The translations under genes were made by a program, and so were the position numbers. A stretch of 64,000 nt of DNA from Brevundimonas mediterranea. GTDB lineage: Bacteria; Pseudomonadota; Alphaproteobacteria; Caulobacterales; Caulobacteraceae. Shown here piece by piece: positions 9,262 through 18,632 of the stretch. The notes under the pieces were generated by a model, which was not told the origin of the DNA, ran no database searches, and was given only the letters and a program-made list of their open reading frames with translations. The stretch's first letter is position 1. Each line of letters begins with the position of its first letter. Location of the stretch: NCBI RefSeq assembly GCF_014196125.1, contig NZ_JACIDA010000001.1, forward strand, positions 744,001-808,000, written 5' to 3'.

Positions 9262-12048
9262 ATGACACATGTAGAGGCAGACAAAACATCTACCAAGGCG
9301 GAAGGCATTGGCGTGGATGAGCCTGGGGCAACCCATCCGCGCGGATCCAAACTGCGGCCTCGGGAGACCGACCCTAACCCTCGACAAAGCGCGCTGCCGT
9401 CCGCAGGCTCTGTCAATGACAAGGTCGCGTCGCTCGCCTCCGGATGCCTTTCGCGCCCTCGCCTCTTCGCTGTCGATAAGGCGACGCGCCGCCATCTTCT
9501 TCGCGCTCCTCAGGGCTACGGAAAAAGTGTCGCGATGGCCCAGTACTGGGTCGATCATCGGCACGCCTTCGCTGCGGCGGCATGGGTTTCCGTCAAGGAA
9601 TGCAGGCGCGATCTGCAGCGGCTCGCGGAACACATCTGCGAGCAGCTCTCCGCAACCGGCGAGGCCGGCCGCCACGACACCCCGCCTACACCGCTGAGGG
9701 AAAGACCTCGCAGCCTCCATGAACTCGCCGACTGGCTCCGGGACACCAAGGATCTACCAGGATCGAAGGTTCTCATCTGTTTCGACGATCTCGAGTTTGA
9801 TCCGCATTCGATCGACCAGATCGAGGATTTTATGTTGGCGGCGTCGGCCGAAGTAGAATTCATCGCGGCGACCTCGGCAGACACCGGCTTTGCGCGCATG
9901 AAAGCCCGACAAGCGATCCAAGAGTTAAGGGGTGATGCGCTTGCCTTCACATTCGACGAAGCAAAAGCGGTCGCGTGTGGCGGGGAAAGGCCAGTCGTCT
10001 CAGAAGCTGAAATTCATTCGCTTTGGAAGCGCACCAAAGGCTGGCCCGAAATCTTCTGCCTTTTGATGCAAGCGGCATCAGAAAGCCGGTCCTCGCCCGA
10101 CCGCCTTGTAGCCGACCGTGTCACAGGCAGAGACATTGATCTGGATAAATATTTCAGGAGAACAATACTGAACTCACTCGCTGATGACGTCCTGGAGTTC
10201 TGTGTTTGCGCATCAATTCTTGGATCGGTATCGGCAGACTATTTCAACCACGTGTTCCGCCGGAACGATGGGGCTTACTATATAGACAAACTTTCGGCCG
10301 AGCAGATGGTTTTGCGACCACTGGACCGATCACAGACGGCGTATGAGTTCCACCCGTTGCTTCGCGAATTTCTCGAGCACAGATTCTCGGTGGAGCATCG
10401 CGGCTCGAAGCCAAACCTGCTCGCCCGCGCCGCTCAATGGCAAAGACAAAACAGCAACAGTCGCGAAAGCATCAGCCTTTCCTTGCGCGCGGGCGAGAAC
10501 GAATCGGCCGCTGAGGTCGCATCTGAAAACATGATGGATATTGCGCTGCGGCAGGGCGAGATAGATCAAATCCAATCATGGCAAGGCAGTTTTTCCGCTG
10601 CTGTCGTTTCTGGCGCCCCGACAATCGCTCTTGGCCTGGCTTGGGCCCAGATCTTCAGCCACGACCACCAGCGGGCGGCCGGCCTGTTGGCCGACTTGCG
10701 GGCCGTTGACCTTGGCGCTTTTGATCAACAAACACGCCGACAAATGGAATGTTGGTGCGACCTTATTGCCGCCATTGGTGAGGCGACCGGCGACAATCTG
10801 ACAGAAAGTCGCCGGCTGTGTGAAGCCTGGATAAAGCTCTATGGCGACGCAAATCTCGTCTGCAAAGGCGCCATCCTTACTTGTCTTTGCTTCATCGCGG
10901 CCAGCGAACACCGGTTTGATGATCAAAGGAAGGTGTGGCTGGAAGCATCATCGGTAAACAACATCGCTGATCATCGCTACGCGCTGGGTTGGCTTCACAG
11001 CACTACGATTTTCGCCGAGCTTTCCAGGGGCGACATGCACGCAGGTGCTGAGCTACTCCGAAAAGCGCGCAATGACGATAATGCTCAGATCAACACCACG
11101 CCGTTTTCTGTAAACCTCCTGAACACGCTGGAACTCGAACTTCAATACGAGGCCAACCAACTGGACGGCATAGAAACACGCGTCGAAGAAATTCTTGATT
11201 TTGCGCGACAGCATGGCATTGTCGATTTTATATTCTCGGCTTATCGCACCGCCGCAGCAATTGACCGCCATAATGGCGATCTCAAGGGCGCTGTCGAGCG
11301 TCTTCAAGAGATGCGCGTGATAGCGGGGGAATTCGACTTCTTGCGGCTTGACGTCCTCGCGCGGTTGACGCTCGCGGATTTGTTCGTTGTGGAGAGCGCG
11401 GAGCAGGCGACCGCCATTTTACCGAACCGCAGCGACCCTATCTTTCTCACCTCTCACGGTCCGTATCTCAAGGCGCGACAATCGCTGACGGAGGCTCGCA
11501 TAGCGGCACGACAGGGGAAGTTCCACCTCGCCAACCGCCTTGCGAACGTTGCTTTGGACCACGCGCGACGCTTCGAACTGGGCAGGCTCGAGATTTCCGC
11601 GCTGCTCTGCGCCGCCCTTGCCTATGCGGGGACGGAAAGGTCGACCATGGCCGAGCAACACGCAGCAGATGCAGTCGATATTGCCTCCCGATCCGGGTGC
11701 TATCGTACGCTGCTCGATGAGCGGGCGTATCTAGAGGCATTCGGGTCGATCTCGACGCCGCTGTTGAACCTCATTCCGAGCGAGGCGGAATTGGGGCGCC
11801 GAGAACCTAGGCCGGGCGACCGTCACGTTCGCTCGCCAAGCGGCGAGACCTCCGTTGTCCTTACAAGAAAAGAGCTGGCGATGCTTCAAAGAGTCAAAGA
11901 GGGGTGCTCAAACCGAGAGATCGCGATCACGCATCGCATAAGTGAAGACACTGTCAAATGGCACATTCGCAATATATTTTCGAAGCTACAAGTCAAGAAC
12001 AGGGTTCAAGCGCTTCTAAAGGCGGAGCGGATCGGCATCCTGCATTGA
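9262..12048 (+). CDS. alkS: LuxR/MalT-family ATP-dependent regulator AlkS
   Basis: This large STAND-type transcriptional activator of 928 residues has a Walker A motif in PQGYGKS (residues 83-89) and a long helical, TPR-like middle region. Its C-terminal LuxR-type helix-turn-helix spans about residues 862-925, with the SNREIA and SEDTVKWHI elements. AlkS proteins sense alkanes and switch on the alkB operon, and the position beside alkT matches the alkST arrangement of the OCT plasmid. The ATG at 9262 has only a weak ribosome-binding site, so a start slightly downstream is possible. A second, damaged copy of its 3' part lies at 20504-20970 in the same orientation. Confidence 0.88.
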   Translation: MTHVEADKTSTKAEGIGVDEPGATHPRGSKLRPRETDPNPRQSALPSAGSVNDKVASLASGCLSRPRLFAVDKATRRHLLRAPQGYGKSVAMAQYWVDHRHAFAAAAWVSVKECRRDLQRLAEHICEQLSATGEAGRHDTPPTPLRERPRSLHELADWLRDTKDLPGSKVLICFDDLEFDPHSIDQIEDFMLAASAEVEFIAATSADTGFARMKARQAIQELRGDALAFTFDEAKAVACGGERPVVSEAEIHSLWKRTKGWPEIFCLLMQAASESRSSPDRLVADRVTGRDIDLDKYFRRTILNSLADDVLEFCVCASILGSVSADYFNHVFRRNDGAYYIDKLSAEQMVLRPLDRSQTAYEFHPLLREFLEHRFSVEHRGSKPNLLARAAQWQRQNSNSRESISLSLRAGENESAAEVASENMMDIALRQGEIDQIQSWQGSFSAAVVSGAPTIALGLAWAQIFSHDHQRAAGLLADLRAVDLGAFDQQTRRQMECWCDLIAAIGEATGDNLTESRRLCEAWIKLYGDANLVCKGAILTCLCFIAASEHRFDDQRKVWLEASSVNNIADHRYALGWLHSTTIFAELSRGDMHAGAELLRKARNDDNAQINTTPFSVNLLNTLELELQYEANQLDGIETRVEEILDFARQHGIVDFIFSAYRTAAAIDRHNGDLKGAVERLQEMRVIAGEFDFLRLDVLARLTLADLFVVESAEQATAILPNRSDPIFLTSHGPYLKARQSLTEARIAARQGKFHLANRLANVALDHARRFELGRLEISALLCAALAYAGTERSTMAEQHAADAVDIASRSGCYRTLLDERAYLEAFGSISTPLLNLIPSEAELGRREPRPGDRHVRSPSGETSVVLTRKELAMLQRVKEGCSNREIAITHRISEDTVKWHIRNIFSKLQVKNRVQALLKAERIGILH

Positions 12049-12066
12049 ACGCAATATCATCGTAAT

Positions 12067-12537
12067 ATGACCATTCCGGCCAATAGGCGTTTCTGGATGG
12101 CGGCGCTGGCTGACAAATGTCCCGCCGAACTTTCTCACACCACGAAGGGTCCGAAAATCGTGCCTGCGAACCCGCATCTAACTGATAACTACTGGGTTGA
12201 ACTAAGCGGAGACATCGTGGTAGCGCGGCTACGCGGCCCGGTCACAGAGGAAGCGCTCGCGATCCTCCACGAACGCGTTGTCATGCTCCTCCAAAGCACC
12301 GCCTCACGAAGGGTGCTCTATGACGCCCTGGAGATGGACCCGCCCACGGTGGAACTCACCCTCGTCCAGCAGCGGATGAGCGAGGCCGTTCACCAAAAGA
12401 GCGGCCGCGTCGCGATCCTGGTGCCCAGCACCCGCATCGCATACCTGTCGAGGATCGCCTTCGGGCGAAGCGAGCACCGCGTATTCTACAACGATCTCGC
12501 GGACGCGATCGCCTGGCTCAATGACACTGCGGAGTGA
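12067..12537 (+). CDS. Small protein, possibly STAS/SpoIIAA-like
   Basis: The 156-residue protein is unrecognised by name. After about 35 poorly conserved-looking residues it shows an alternating strand/helix pattern (NYWVELSGDIVVARLRG, a long helix, then RRVLYDALEM and RVAILVPS). This is reminiscent of the SpoIIAA/STAS fold found in small bacterial regulators of membrane or stress functions. There is no signal peptide or membrane segment. It starts 18 bp after alkS in the same direction and may be cotranscribed, so a role in the alkane response is possible. The start is uncertain because no good ribosome-binding site is seen. Confidence 0.5.
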   Translation: MTIPANRRFWMAALADKCPAELSHTTKGPKIVPANPHLTDNYWVELSGDIVVARLRGPVTEEALAILHERVVMLLQSTASRRVLYDALEMDPPTVELTLVQQRMSEAVHQKSGRVAILVPSTRIAYLSRIAFGRSEHRVFYNDLADAIAWLNDTAE

Positions 12538-12884
12538 TCCCGACCTTCGGAGTCGATCAACTGGCTGGAAGGCTTCACCCCCCGAGTGGATGGGGCAGAT
12601 GTGGCGCAGGGCTCCGAACTGGGGTTAACGAGAGATTACCAAAATTGATCGGGTCGCGAGCAGTGATCTTTCGGCAGGCGCCGTGGCGACGGAACCGGGT
12701 CTGCACGAGACGGTGCTGCGTCGGTGGATCTGGCTGGGATGCATGCTTGCGCGAAAGCCGCGCATGCTCGTATGCGGCGCGACAATCAGCGCAGCAAGGG
12801 GCTGTCCTGGGATTCGGCGTCGTTCTTATCCGTATCCATCCGGTGAGCGCCGCGACGGCTTGACGGTGGATCGGCCTGGGGTGT
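12538..12884. other. Gene-poor stretch, probable transposon debris
   Basis: No complete gene is seen in this stretch of about 350 bp. One plus-strand frame near 12680-12730 contains an HTH-like phrase (AVATEPGLHETVLRRW) resembling the N-terminus of insertion-sequence OrfA proteins. It has no start and soon degenerates. Together with the IS66 remnant to the right, it suggests decayed mobile DNA. Confidence 0.3.
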
Positions 12885-13333
12885 TCATGCGCCTTTGTTG
12901 ATGCGCGCCTTGGCGGCGTTTCGGCGACTTGCGAGCCGGCCGAGAGCGTACTTGATCGGCAGTTCGTCGATGAGGTCGGGATCGTAGTCGTCGAGCCATT
13001 CCCTGACCTGGGCATGGTTGGGGTGATTGGGGTCGGCTCTGGCTTCGAGCAATTCGTAGAAGCCGGGGACGCGCCGCAATCTTCGGGCGGTCCGGCACCC
13101 CAGCCTTCCTCCATCGGCAGTCCATATCGCTGCTTGCCGATCGTGAACTCCCAGAGATGATAGTCGAACCAGCCGATCGTAGCCTGGATGATGTCGTGCA
13201 GGACCTTGAGCGTGATCGATGTCGGCGCCTCGACCTGGCGCCAGATCGGCGGGTCGGTGTCCTTGAGTTCGATACGCACCGTGGCGATCTCGCCCAAGCT
13301 TTTGGAGGCGGCGGATGTCTTGACCGGGCTCAC
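12885..13333 (-). pseudogene. Decayed plasmid pRiA4b ORF-3-like gene
   Basis: The N-terminal part (RIELKDTDPPIWRQVEAP, then HDIIQATIGWFDYHLWEF) is characteristic of the pRiA4b ORF-3 / MM3350-like family. After LPMEEGWGAG the protein jumps to the family's later PPEDCG motif, so the middle of the domain is missing. The remaining C-terminal part (VPGFYELLEARADPNHP) is in another frame and ends at 12885. The gene therefore carries an internal deletion and a frameshift. Its GTG at 13333 overlaps the stop of the IS66 transposase remnant, so it is probably a passenger of that element. Confidence 0.75.
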
Positions 13334-13522
13334 GCCGCCATCTTTTGAGGCCGCGCCTTCCAGTTCCACGGCATGAGCTCGTCGAGCTTCTGAACCGGAT
13401 GCCCGGCGATGCGAGCGAGCACGTCGGCGAGCCAGGCCTGCGGATCGATGTCGTTCAGCTTGGCGGTGACGATCAGGCTGTACATGACGGCGGCGCGCTC
13501 GCCGCACCCTTCGGACCTCGCG
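13330..13522 (-). pseudogene. IS66-family transposase (TnpC) C-terminal remnant
   Basis: The last 60 or so codons match the C-terminal end of IS66 TnpC transposases: GERAAVMYSLIVTAKLND, DPQAWLADVLARIAGHP and LDELMPWNW. No upstream TnpC sequence, TnpA or TnpB is present. In that direction the DNA passes straight into the RND pump gene near 13520. The remnant therefore marks an insertion followed by a large deletion. The stop overlaps the start of the decayed pRiA4b ORF-3-like gene. Confidence 0.8.
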
Positions 13523-16500
13523 TCGCGCTCAACTGGTAGAGAATGGGAACAACGAACACCGTCAGGGCCGTGGACACGAGCGTTCCGAAGATCAGCGAAA
13601 TGGCGAGGCCGCCGAAGACGGGATCGCTCACCATGATCGCCGACCCAAGGACGATGGCGAGGGTCGTCAGGATGATCGGGCGGAGCCGGACGGCGCCGGC
13701 CATGCGGACCGCCTCGTCCAGCGCCATGCCCTGCTTCAAATTCTCCTGGATGAAGTCGATAATCAGCAGCGAGTTGCGGATCACAACACCCGACAACGCA
13801 ATGATGCCGACGATGGACGTGGCCGAAAAATCGACCCCCAGGATCCAATGGCCCGGAAAGATCCCGATGATCCCGAGCGGAACGGAGGACATGGCGATCA
13901 TCGGGATCAGGAATGACCGATAGTAGGCCACCAGCAACAGATAGACCGCCGTCAGGGCGACGCCCAAGGCGACGATCATGTCGCGATAGATATCGAGGGT
14001 CATGCGCATCTCGCCATCCCACAGCAATTGATAGCCGTCGATGGTGTCGGGCGCCCGGGGGCTGAAACTCAGGTTGCCGGTCGTCAGCGGCTGCCCGTCG
14101 GGCGCGTTGATGCCGGAAAGGCGCCGGTTCAGATCGAGAACGGCATAGAGCGGTACGCTTTGCGACAACTCGCCCCCGACAAAGGCGACGCGTTCGTTAT
14201 CCTTGCGCTGGATCGGCCGATCGGCGATCGACGATGAGGCTTTCACCAGCTCGGACAAGGCCACGGGCTGAGCCGACGTGTTGTTCACGAACAGGCCGTC
14301 CAGTTTTGTCGGATCGACGGCGTATCGACGCGGGACATAGGCGCGAATATCGACCGGGTTGCGCTCGTCGGCCGGGTGCGCCCGCCCGACCACGTCCCCG
14401 CCATAGACGAGCCGCAGCAACTCGGCGATCTGCGCCACAGAAACGCCCGAGAGGGCGGCCTTTTCCCTGTCGGGCACAAGCACCTGCTCGACCACGTCGA
14501 CAGGTTCGGTGTTCGAGATGTCCACCATGTCGAACGTCCTGGCGAACTCCGTCTCGACCGTGGTCGACAGGCGCCTCAGTCCCTCGGACTCTGGTCCGTA
14601 TATCTCGGCCAGCACCGTCGCGCGCACCGGCGGCCCCGGAGGATCCTCGACCAGGCGGACGCGCGCACCAGGGTAGCTGGCCCGGATCTCGTCCACCTTC
14701 GGCCGCATCGCCCGCACGATCTCGATGGAGCTCAGGCGCCGTGCATGCTTGTCGACGAGATTGACCCGGATCTCGGCGACATTGCCGCCCCGCCGGTCGG
14801 CGGTGCCCTGCAGCAGACCGTTGAAGTCGACGACCCCCGATTGTCCGATCCAGCTTTGATAGTTGGAGACGTTCGGATTTGTGGAGAGCAAGCGGCCGAT
14901 TTCACGAACCATCCGGTCGGTTTCCTCGACGGGGGTGGTTTCCGCCATGCTGATGACGATGTTGAAGGTGTTCGTGTTGTCCTTCGGCATGAAGCCGAGC
15001 GCAACGCCGAGCGGCGAGACCGCGCCGCTGACGCCGGAAGGACGGATGAACTGCCAGGCGCCCTGGAGCGACGAAGCGAGGATCAAGGCGAAGATGGCCA
15101 AGGCCAGCCCCCGACGAGCGCGCCGACTGAATTGGAGCGGACCGATCAGGCGCAGATAGAGGCGCTGCATCCAGTCGCGATGACCATGGCCGTGGCCATC
15201 GTCGGGCTCGTCATGATCGGCTGCGGGATGACGGCGGAGCCAGCGATTGGCCGCCCATGGCGTCACGATATAGGCCACGACGATCGAACCGGCCATGGCG
15301 ATGGGGACGTTGTAGGCGACGGGATAGAAATAGTCCCCCGCCATGCCCGTCACGAGGAAGAGCGACCCGAACACCAGCATCACCGCCAAGGTGGCTAGAT
15401 TGGTCGCGTTGCCAATCTCGTTGGTGGCCAGGATCGTCGCCTGTTGCTTGGTCAAGGATGAGGCGGAGTTATAGTGCCGGTGAATGTTCTCGATGACGAC
15501 GATGGCCGCGTCGACCAGCAGGCCAAGGGCAAGGATGAGGGCAAAGAGCGTCACCCGGTTGATGGTGACGCCGCCGAAATAGTCCGCGGCGAGCGTGATC
15601 GAGAAGATCAGCGGCACGGTCAGCGTCACGATCAGCGCTTCACGCCAGCCAAGGAACAGCACCATGATCAGGCTCACCGTGAACAACGCGATGGCCAGAT
15701 GCTCGATCAGGACATTGACGGCGGCGTCGGCCTTTTTCCCGTCATCACGGGTCACGACGACATGGATGCCCTTCGGCACAAAGGATTGCTGCATCCGATC
15801 TATTCGATCGACGACGCTCCTGGAGACGAGAACCGCATTGGCGCCCTTCTTCTTGGCGACAGCGATGGTCACCGCCGGCATTTCCCCCGTGCCCGCATGT
15901 TGGGCGCGCGCGTCGGCGAAACCGAAGGCGAACCGGCTCTGCGCCGTGATCTCGATGGGGGGGCCGTCGGTGACGATGGCGACGTCGCGCACATAGACCG
16001 GGCGGCCGGCGTGGACCCCGACGACCAGATCGCGCACGTCATCGACAGACGAGAACGCGCCGCGCAGCTGGACCGTCTCGACCTTGCCGTTGCGCAGCGG
16101 CCCGGATAGCGGTGTGGACAGGTTGTTGGCGGTGATGGCCGCATAGGCTTGCGGCAGCGCGATGGAGAAGGCGACAAGCCGTTCAGGATCGAAAGCGACG
16201 CCGATCTCCCGGTCACGGCCTCCGCGAACGCTGACGACGGAAACATTGGGCAGGCTTCGCAGACGCTCGGCCATACGATCGGCGACGCGCTTGAGCCCAT
16301 AGTCATCATAGGCGTTGGACGCGAGCGTGACGGTGACGACCGGAACGTCGTCGGCATCCACCGCCCGGATCGTCGGAATCCCGGCGCCCGCCGGCAGACG
16401 TTCGCGGTTCGCCATTACTCGATTGTAGAGTTTGACGAGGGAATCCTCCGGGGATTCCCCGACCTTAAACTGAACCTGCACCGCGCCCAGTGAATTGCGC

Positions 16501-16775
16501 GCGACACCGTATGTATGGTCCACGCCGGACATCTCGCTGAGAATGCCTTCGAGAGGACCGACAATCAGCTGATCCACCTCTCGCGCCGAAGCACCCGGCA
16601 GCGCGACCGTGACAACCGCGCCAGGAACGACGATTTGCGGGTTCTCTTCGCGCGGTGTCAGCGCAACGGCGAAGACGCCAGCCATCAGGACGCCGACGAT
16701 GAAGACGATCGTCAACTTGGATGTGATGAAGCTGCTGGCCAGCCGCCCCGCCAGATTCAGCCGAGGAACACTCAT
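13473..16775 (-). CDS. RND-family efflux permease, C-terminus recombined with IS66
   Basis: This inner-membrane proton-driven exporter subunit of 1100 residues works with the adaptor encoded just upstream and an outer-membrane channel. The N-terminal transmembrane segment (residues about 18-38), two large periplasmic loops and the paired sets of transmembrane helices are all present. The transmembrane region includes the segment LALGLLVDAAIVVIENI, carrying the conserved acidic residue of RND helix 4. The last residues after LYQLSATRG are atypical because the reading frame runs out of frame into the IS66 remnant. Only the extreme cytoplasmic tail is affected, so function may survive. Substrate is unknown. 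The ATG at 16775 overlaps the adaptor stop in an ATGA. Confidence 0.88.
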   Translation of the reverse strand: MSVPRLNLAGRLASSFITSKLTIVFIVGVLMAGVFAVALTPREENPQIVVPGAVVTVALPGASAREVDQLIVGPLEGILSEMSGVDHTYGVARNSLGAVQVQFKVGESPEDSLVKLYNRVMANRERLPAGAGIPTIRAVDADDVPVVTVTLASNAYDDYGLKRVADRMAERLRSLPNVSVVSVRGGRDREIGVAFDPERLVAFSIALPQAYAAITANNLSTPLSGPLRNGKVETVQLRGAFSSVDDVRDLVVGVHAGRPVYVRDVAIVTDGPPIEITAQSRFAFGFADARAQHAGTGEMPAVTIAVAKKKGANAVLVSRSVVDRIDRMQQSFVPKGIHVVVTRDDGKKADAAVNVLIEHLAIALFTVSLIMVLFLGWREALIVTLTVPLIFSITLAADYFGGVTINRVTLFALILALGLLVDAAIVVIENIHRHYNSASSLTKQQATILATNEIGNATNLATLAVMLVFGSLFLVTGMAGDYFYPVAYNVPIAMAGSIVVAYIVTPWAANRWLRRHPAADHDEPDDGHGHGHRDWMQRLYLRLIGPLQFSRRARRGLALAIFALILASSLQGAWQFIRPSGVSGAVSPLGVALGFMPKDNTNTFNIVISMAETTPVEETDRMVREIGRLLSTNPNVSNYQSWIGQSGVVDFNGLLQGTADRRGGNVAEIRVNLVDKHARRLSSIEIVRAMRPKVDEIRASYPGARVRLVEDPPGPPVRATVLAEIYGPESEGLRRLSTTVETEFARTFDMVDISNTEPVDVVEQVLVPDREKAALSGVSVAQIAELLRLVYGGDVVGRAHPADERNPVDIRAYVPRRYAVDPTKLDGLFVNNTSAQPVALSELVKASSSIADRPIQRKDNERVAFVGGELSQSVPLYAVLDLNRRLSGINAPDGQPLTTGNLSFSPRAPDTIDGYQLLWDGEMRMTLDIYRDMIVALGVALTAVYLLLVAYYRSFLIPMIAMSSVPLGIIGIFPGHWILGVDFSATSIVGIIALSGVVIRNSLLIIDFIQENLKQGMALDEAVRMAGAVRLRPIILTTLAIVLGSAIMVSDPVFGGLAISLIFGTLVSTALTVFVVPILYQLSATRGPKGAASAPPSCTA

Positions 16776-17866
16776 CGCGTTCGCGGCCCTTGAACCAATC
16801 TCGCGCCGTCACGCACAGAAGCATCGGCGCGAGCCAGGATCGTCTCGCCGCCCACCAGGCCCGAGGCGATCTCGACGTATCCGTCCGCCTCCTTGCCCGT
16901 CCGCAACCACCGGAAGGCGACGCGGCCGTCCTTCCCGACCATGAAAACACCGGTCAGTCCCCCGCGCTCGACGATGGCGCTGGCCGGGACCCGGGGCGAT
17001 TGCCTTCGGCCGGTCACGAGCCGGGCGCGGCCGAACATGCCCGGCATGAGACCGGGGTCCGGCGGCAGTGCGATATCCACCTCATAGCGCCGCGTTGTGG
17101 TATCGCCCGACGGTACGATGCCGCGCACGACGCCGCTCAGGGTGCGGTCGCCCAAGCCGTCGAGGCGCACCTCGATGGGCGTGCCGACGGCAATGCGCCG
17201 GACATCGGCTTCCGGCACAAACATCTTGAACAGCAGGCGGCGACGCGCCTCGACGGTGACGAGCGTGCGCCCGGGCGTCGCCAACTCTCCGGCTTGTCCG
17301 GGCCGGGCGACAATGACCCCGTCGATCGGGCTGGCGATCGTGACATAAGGCCGCTGGGCCTCGGCGGTGCCAAGCGCGGCCTGCGCCCTGGCGACCGTCG
17401 AGCGCGCGACGTCACGCCGCAAGCTGGCGCCACGGAACACATCTCTCGATATCGCACCCGTCTGCGCCAGCGGTTCCTGAGCGACGACATCCTCTTCGGC
17501 GTGGGCAAGGTCGGCTTGGGCAGCCGAAAGGCCGGCACGCGCTTGTCGTATCGCTTCATCGATCTCTCTGGCGTCGATCCGCGCCAGCACCTGGCCTCGC
17601 CGGACGGATTGGCCTTCATGAACGGCGATCAGGAGCACATAACCGGTGACGCGCGAGGAAATATCGACCCTGTCGTCCGATGTGACGGTGCCGGGAATGG
17701 CGTCGAAATCGGGCAGATCGGCGCGCTGGACCACAGTGGTCGGCAGCCGCACCGTCGGCGGCTCCCGATCGACCGCTTCCCCGTGTTCTCCGCAACCGGC
17801 CAGCATCGTCAGCACCAGGCCAAGCGCCGGCAAGGTCCGCCTCTTCGCATGATCCCTAAAGGGCAT
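16772..17866 (-). CDS. RND periplasmic adaptor (membrane fusion) lipoprotein
   Basis: The 364-residue HlyD-type adaptor would join the RND permease to the outer-membrane factor. The start chosen at 17866 gives a basic N-terminus followed by a hydrophobic stretch and a lipobox, LTMLAGC, so the mature protein is probably lipid-anchored. A lipoyl-like domain half (GYVLLIAVHEGQSVRRGQVL), an alpha-hairpin region and the second half (GVIVARPGQAGELATPG) follow in the usual order. It overlaps the tetR 3' end by 11 bp and the permease start by 4 bp, so all three are probably one operon. Confidence 0.88.
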   Translation of the reverse strand: MPFRDHAKRRTLPALGLVLTMLAGCGEHGEAVDREPPTVRLPTTVVQRADLPDFDAIPGTVTSDDRVDISSRVTGYVLLIAVHEGQSVRRGQVLARIDAREIDEAIRQARAGLSAAQADLAHAEEDVVAQEPLAQTGAISRDVFRGASLRRDVARSTVARAQAALGTAEAQRPYVTIASPIDGVIVARPGQAGELATPGRTLVTVEARRRLLFKMFVPEADVRRIAVGTPIEVRLDGLGDRTLSGVVRGIVPSGDTTTRRYEVDIALPPDPGLMPGMFGRARLVTGRRQSPRVPASAIVERGGLTGVFMVGKDGRVAFRWLRTGKEADGYVEIASGLVGGETILARADASVRDGARLVQGPRTR

Positions 17867-18449
17867 CGGATTGGTCCTTGAGCGCGCGCCGCAGGGTGGA
17901 AAGAACATGTGCGGCGATGATTTTCGGATCGGCGTGATCGGCGTGTCCGCTGGACAGATATGGAAGGATGCGCGCCATCTGAACGTGCCCGATGATGAGG
18001 GCGATGACGGATGCTGTTGTCAGGGCCGATCGCAAGCCAGGCGAATAGGCCGAGACGATCCCGTCAATCAGCGAGAACGGCTTATCGAAGACCACTCTCG
18101 AGAGGCGCGCGACTCTTTCCATATCGCCGTCGATCAACTCGCGCAGCATTAGCTGCGTAAATATCAGATCATTAAACAAGAGCGTCACGAACCACTCGAC
18201 AAAAACCCGCAACTGATATTCCGGAGAAGAAGTCGTTTTGAACAAATCATCCAGAGGTGACATTCTTGTAACCAGGACATGCGCGAGCGTATCCTCGACC
18301 AGCTGCGCCTTGTCTCGAAAATGATAGTAAAGGTTAGCCTGGGTCATCGAGACTTCGCCGGCGACGTCACGCATGGAGACGGCGGAATAGCCGTCCGCCG
18401 CATAGAGCCGAGCGGCGGCATCGAGAATTGCGGTACGCGTGTCGGTCAA
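17856..18449 (-). CDS. TetR-family repressor of the efflux operon
   Basis: The 197-residue regulator has an N-terminal TetR helix-turn-helix (residues about 8-54: ILDAAARLYAADGYSAVSMRD followed by MTQANLYYHFRDK). Its helical ligand-binding C-terminal domain is unrelated to well-known subfamilies as far as I can tell. It is the first gene of the tetR-adaptor-permease operon and lies divergent from the outer-membrane factor gene. That is the usual layout for a local repressor controlling both sides. A perfect palindrome lies 19 bp upstream of its start. Confidence 0.87.
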   Translation of the reverse strand: MTDTRTAILDAAARLYAADGYSAVSMRDVAGEVSMTQANLYYHFRDKAQLVEDTLAHVLVTRMSPLDDLFKTTSSPEYQLRVFVEWFVTLLFNDLIFTQLMLRELIDGDMERVARLSRVVFDKPFSLIDGIVSAYSPGLRSALTTASVIALIIGHVQMARILPYLSSGHADHADPKIIAAHVLSTLRRALKDQSDAL

Positions 18450-18467
18450 TCCGACGCCCCCTTGTTG

Positions 18468-18477
18468 AACGGCCGTT
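18468..18477. promoter_or_regulatory. Palindrome upstream of tetR, candidate operator
   Basis: AACGGCCGTT is a perfect 10-bp palindrome in the divergent region between the tetR operon (start 18449) and the outer-membrane factor gene (start 18633). The position suits TetR autoregulation. The sequence is short, so it could be chance. Confidence 0.35.
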
Positions 18478-18632
18478 AAGTCGATAACTATCTGCCCGTC
18501 ACAGCGTTGTCTAGGCCGCAGATTCGGTGTCGTCAGATTGGCTGGCGGTCCCGAGCCGAGCCGAAGCCGGGATGTGACGCCGTTCAGCGAACGTCGCGCG
18601 CAAGTGCGCGGTCGCCAAGCAAAGAGATACCC

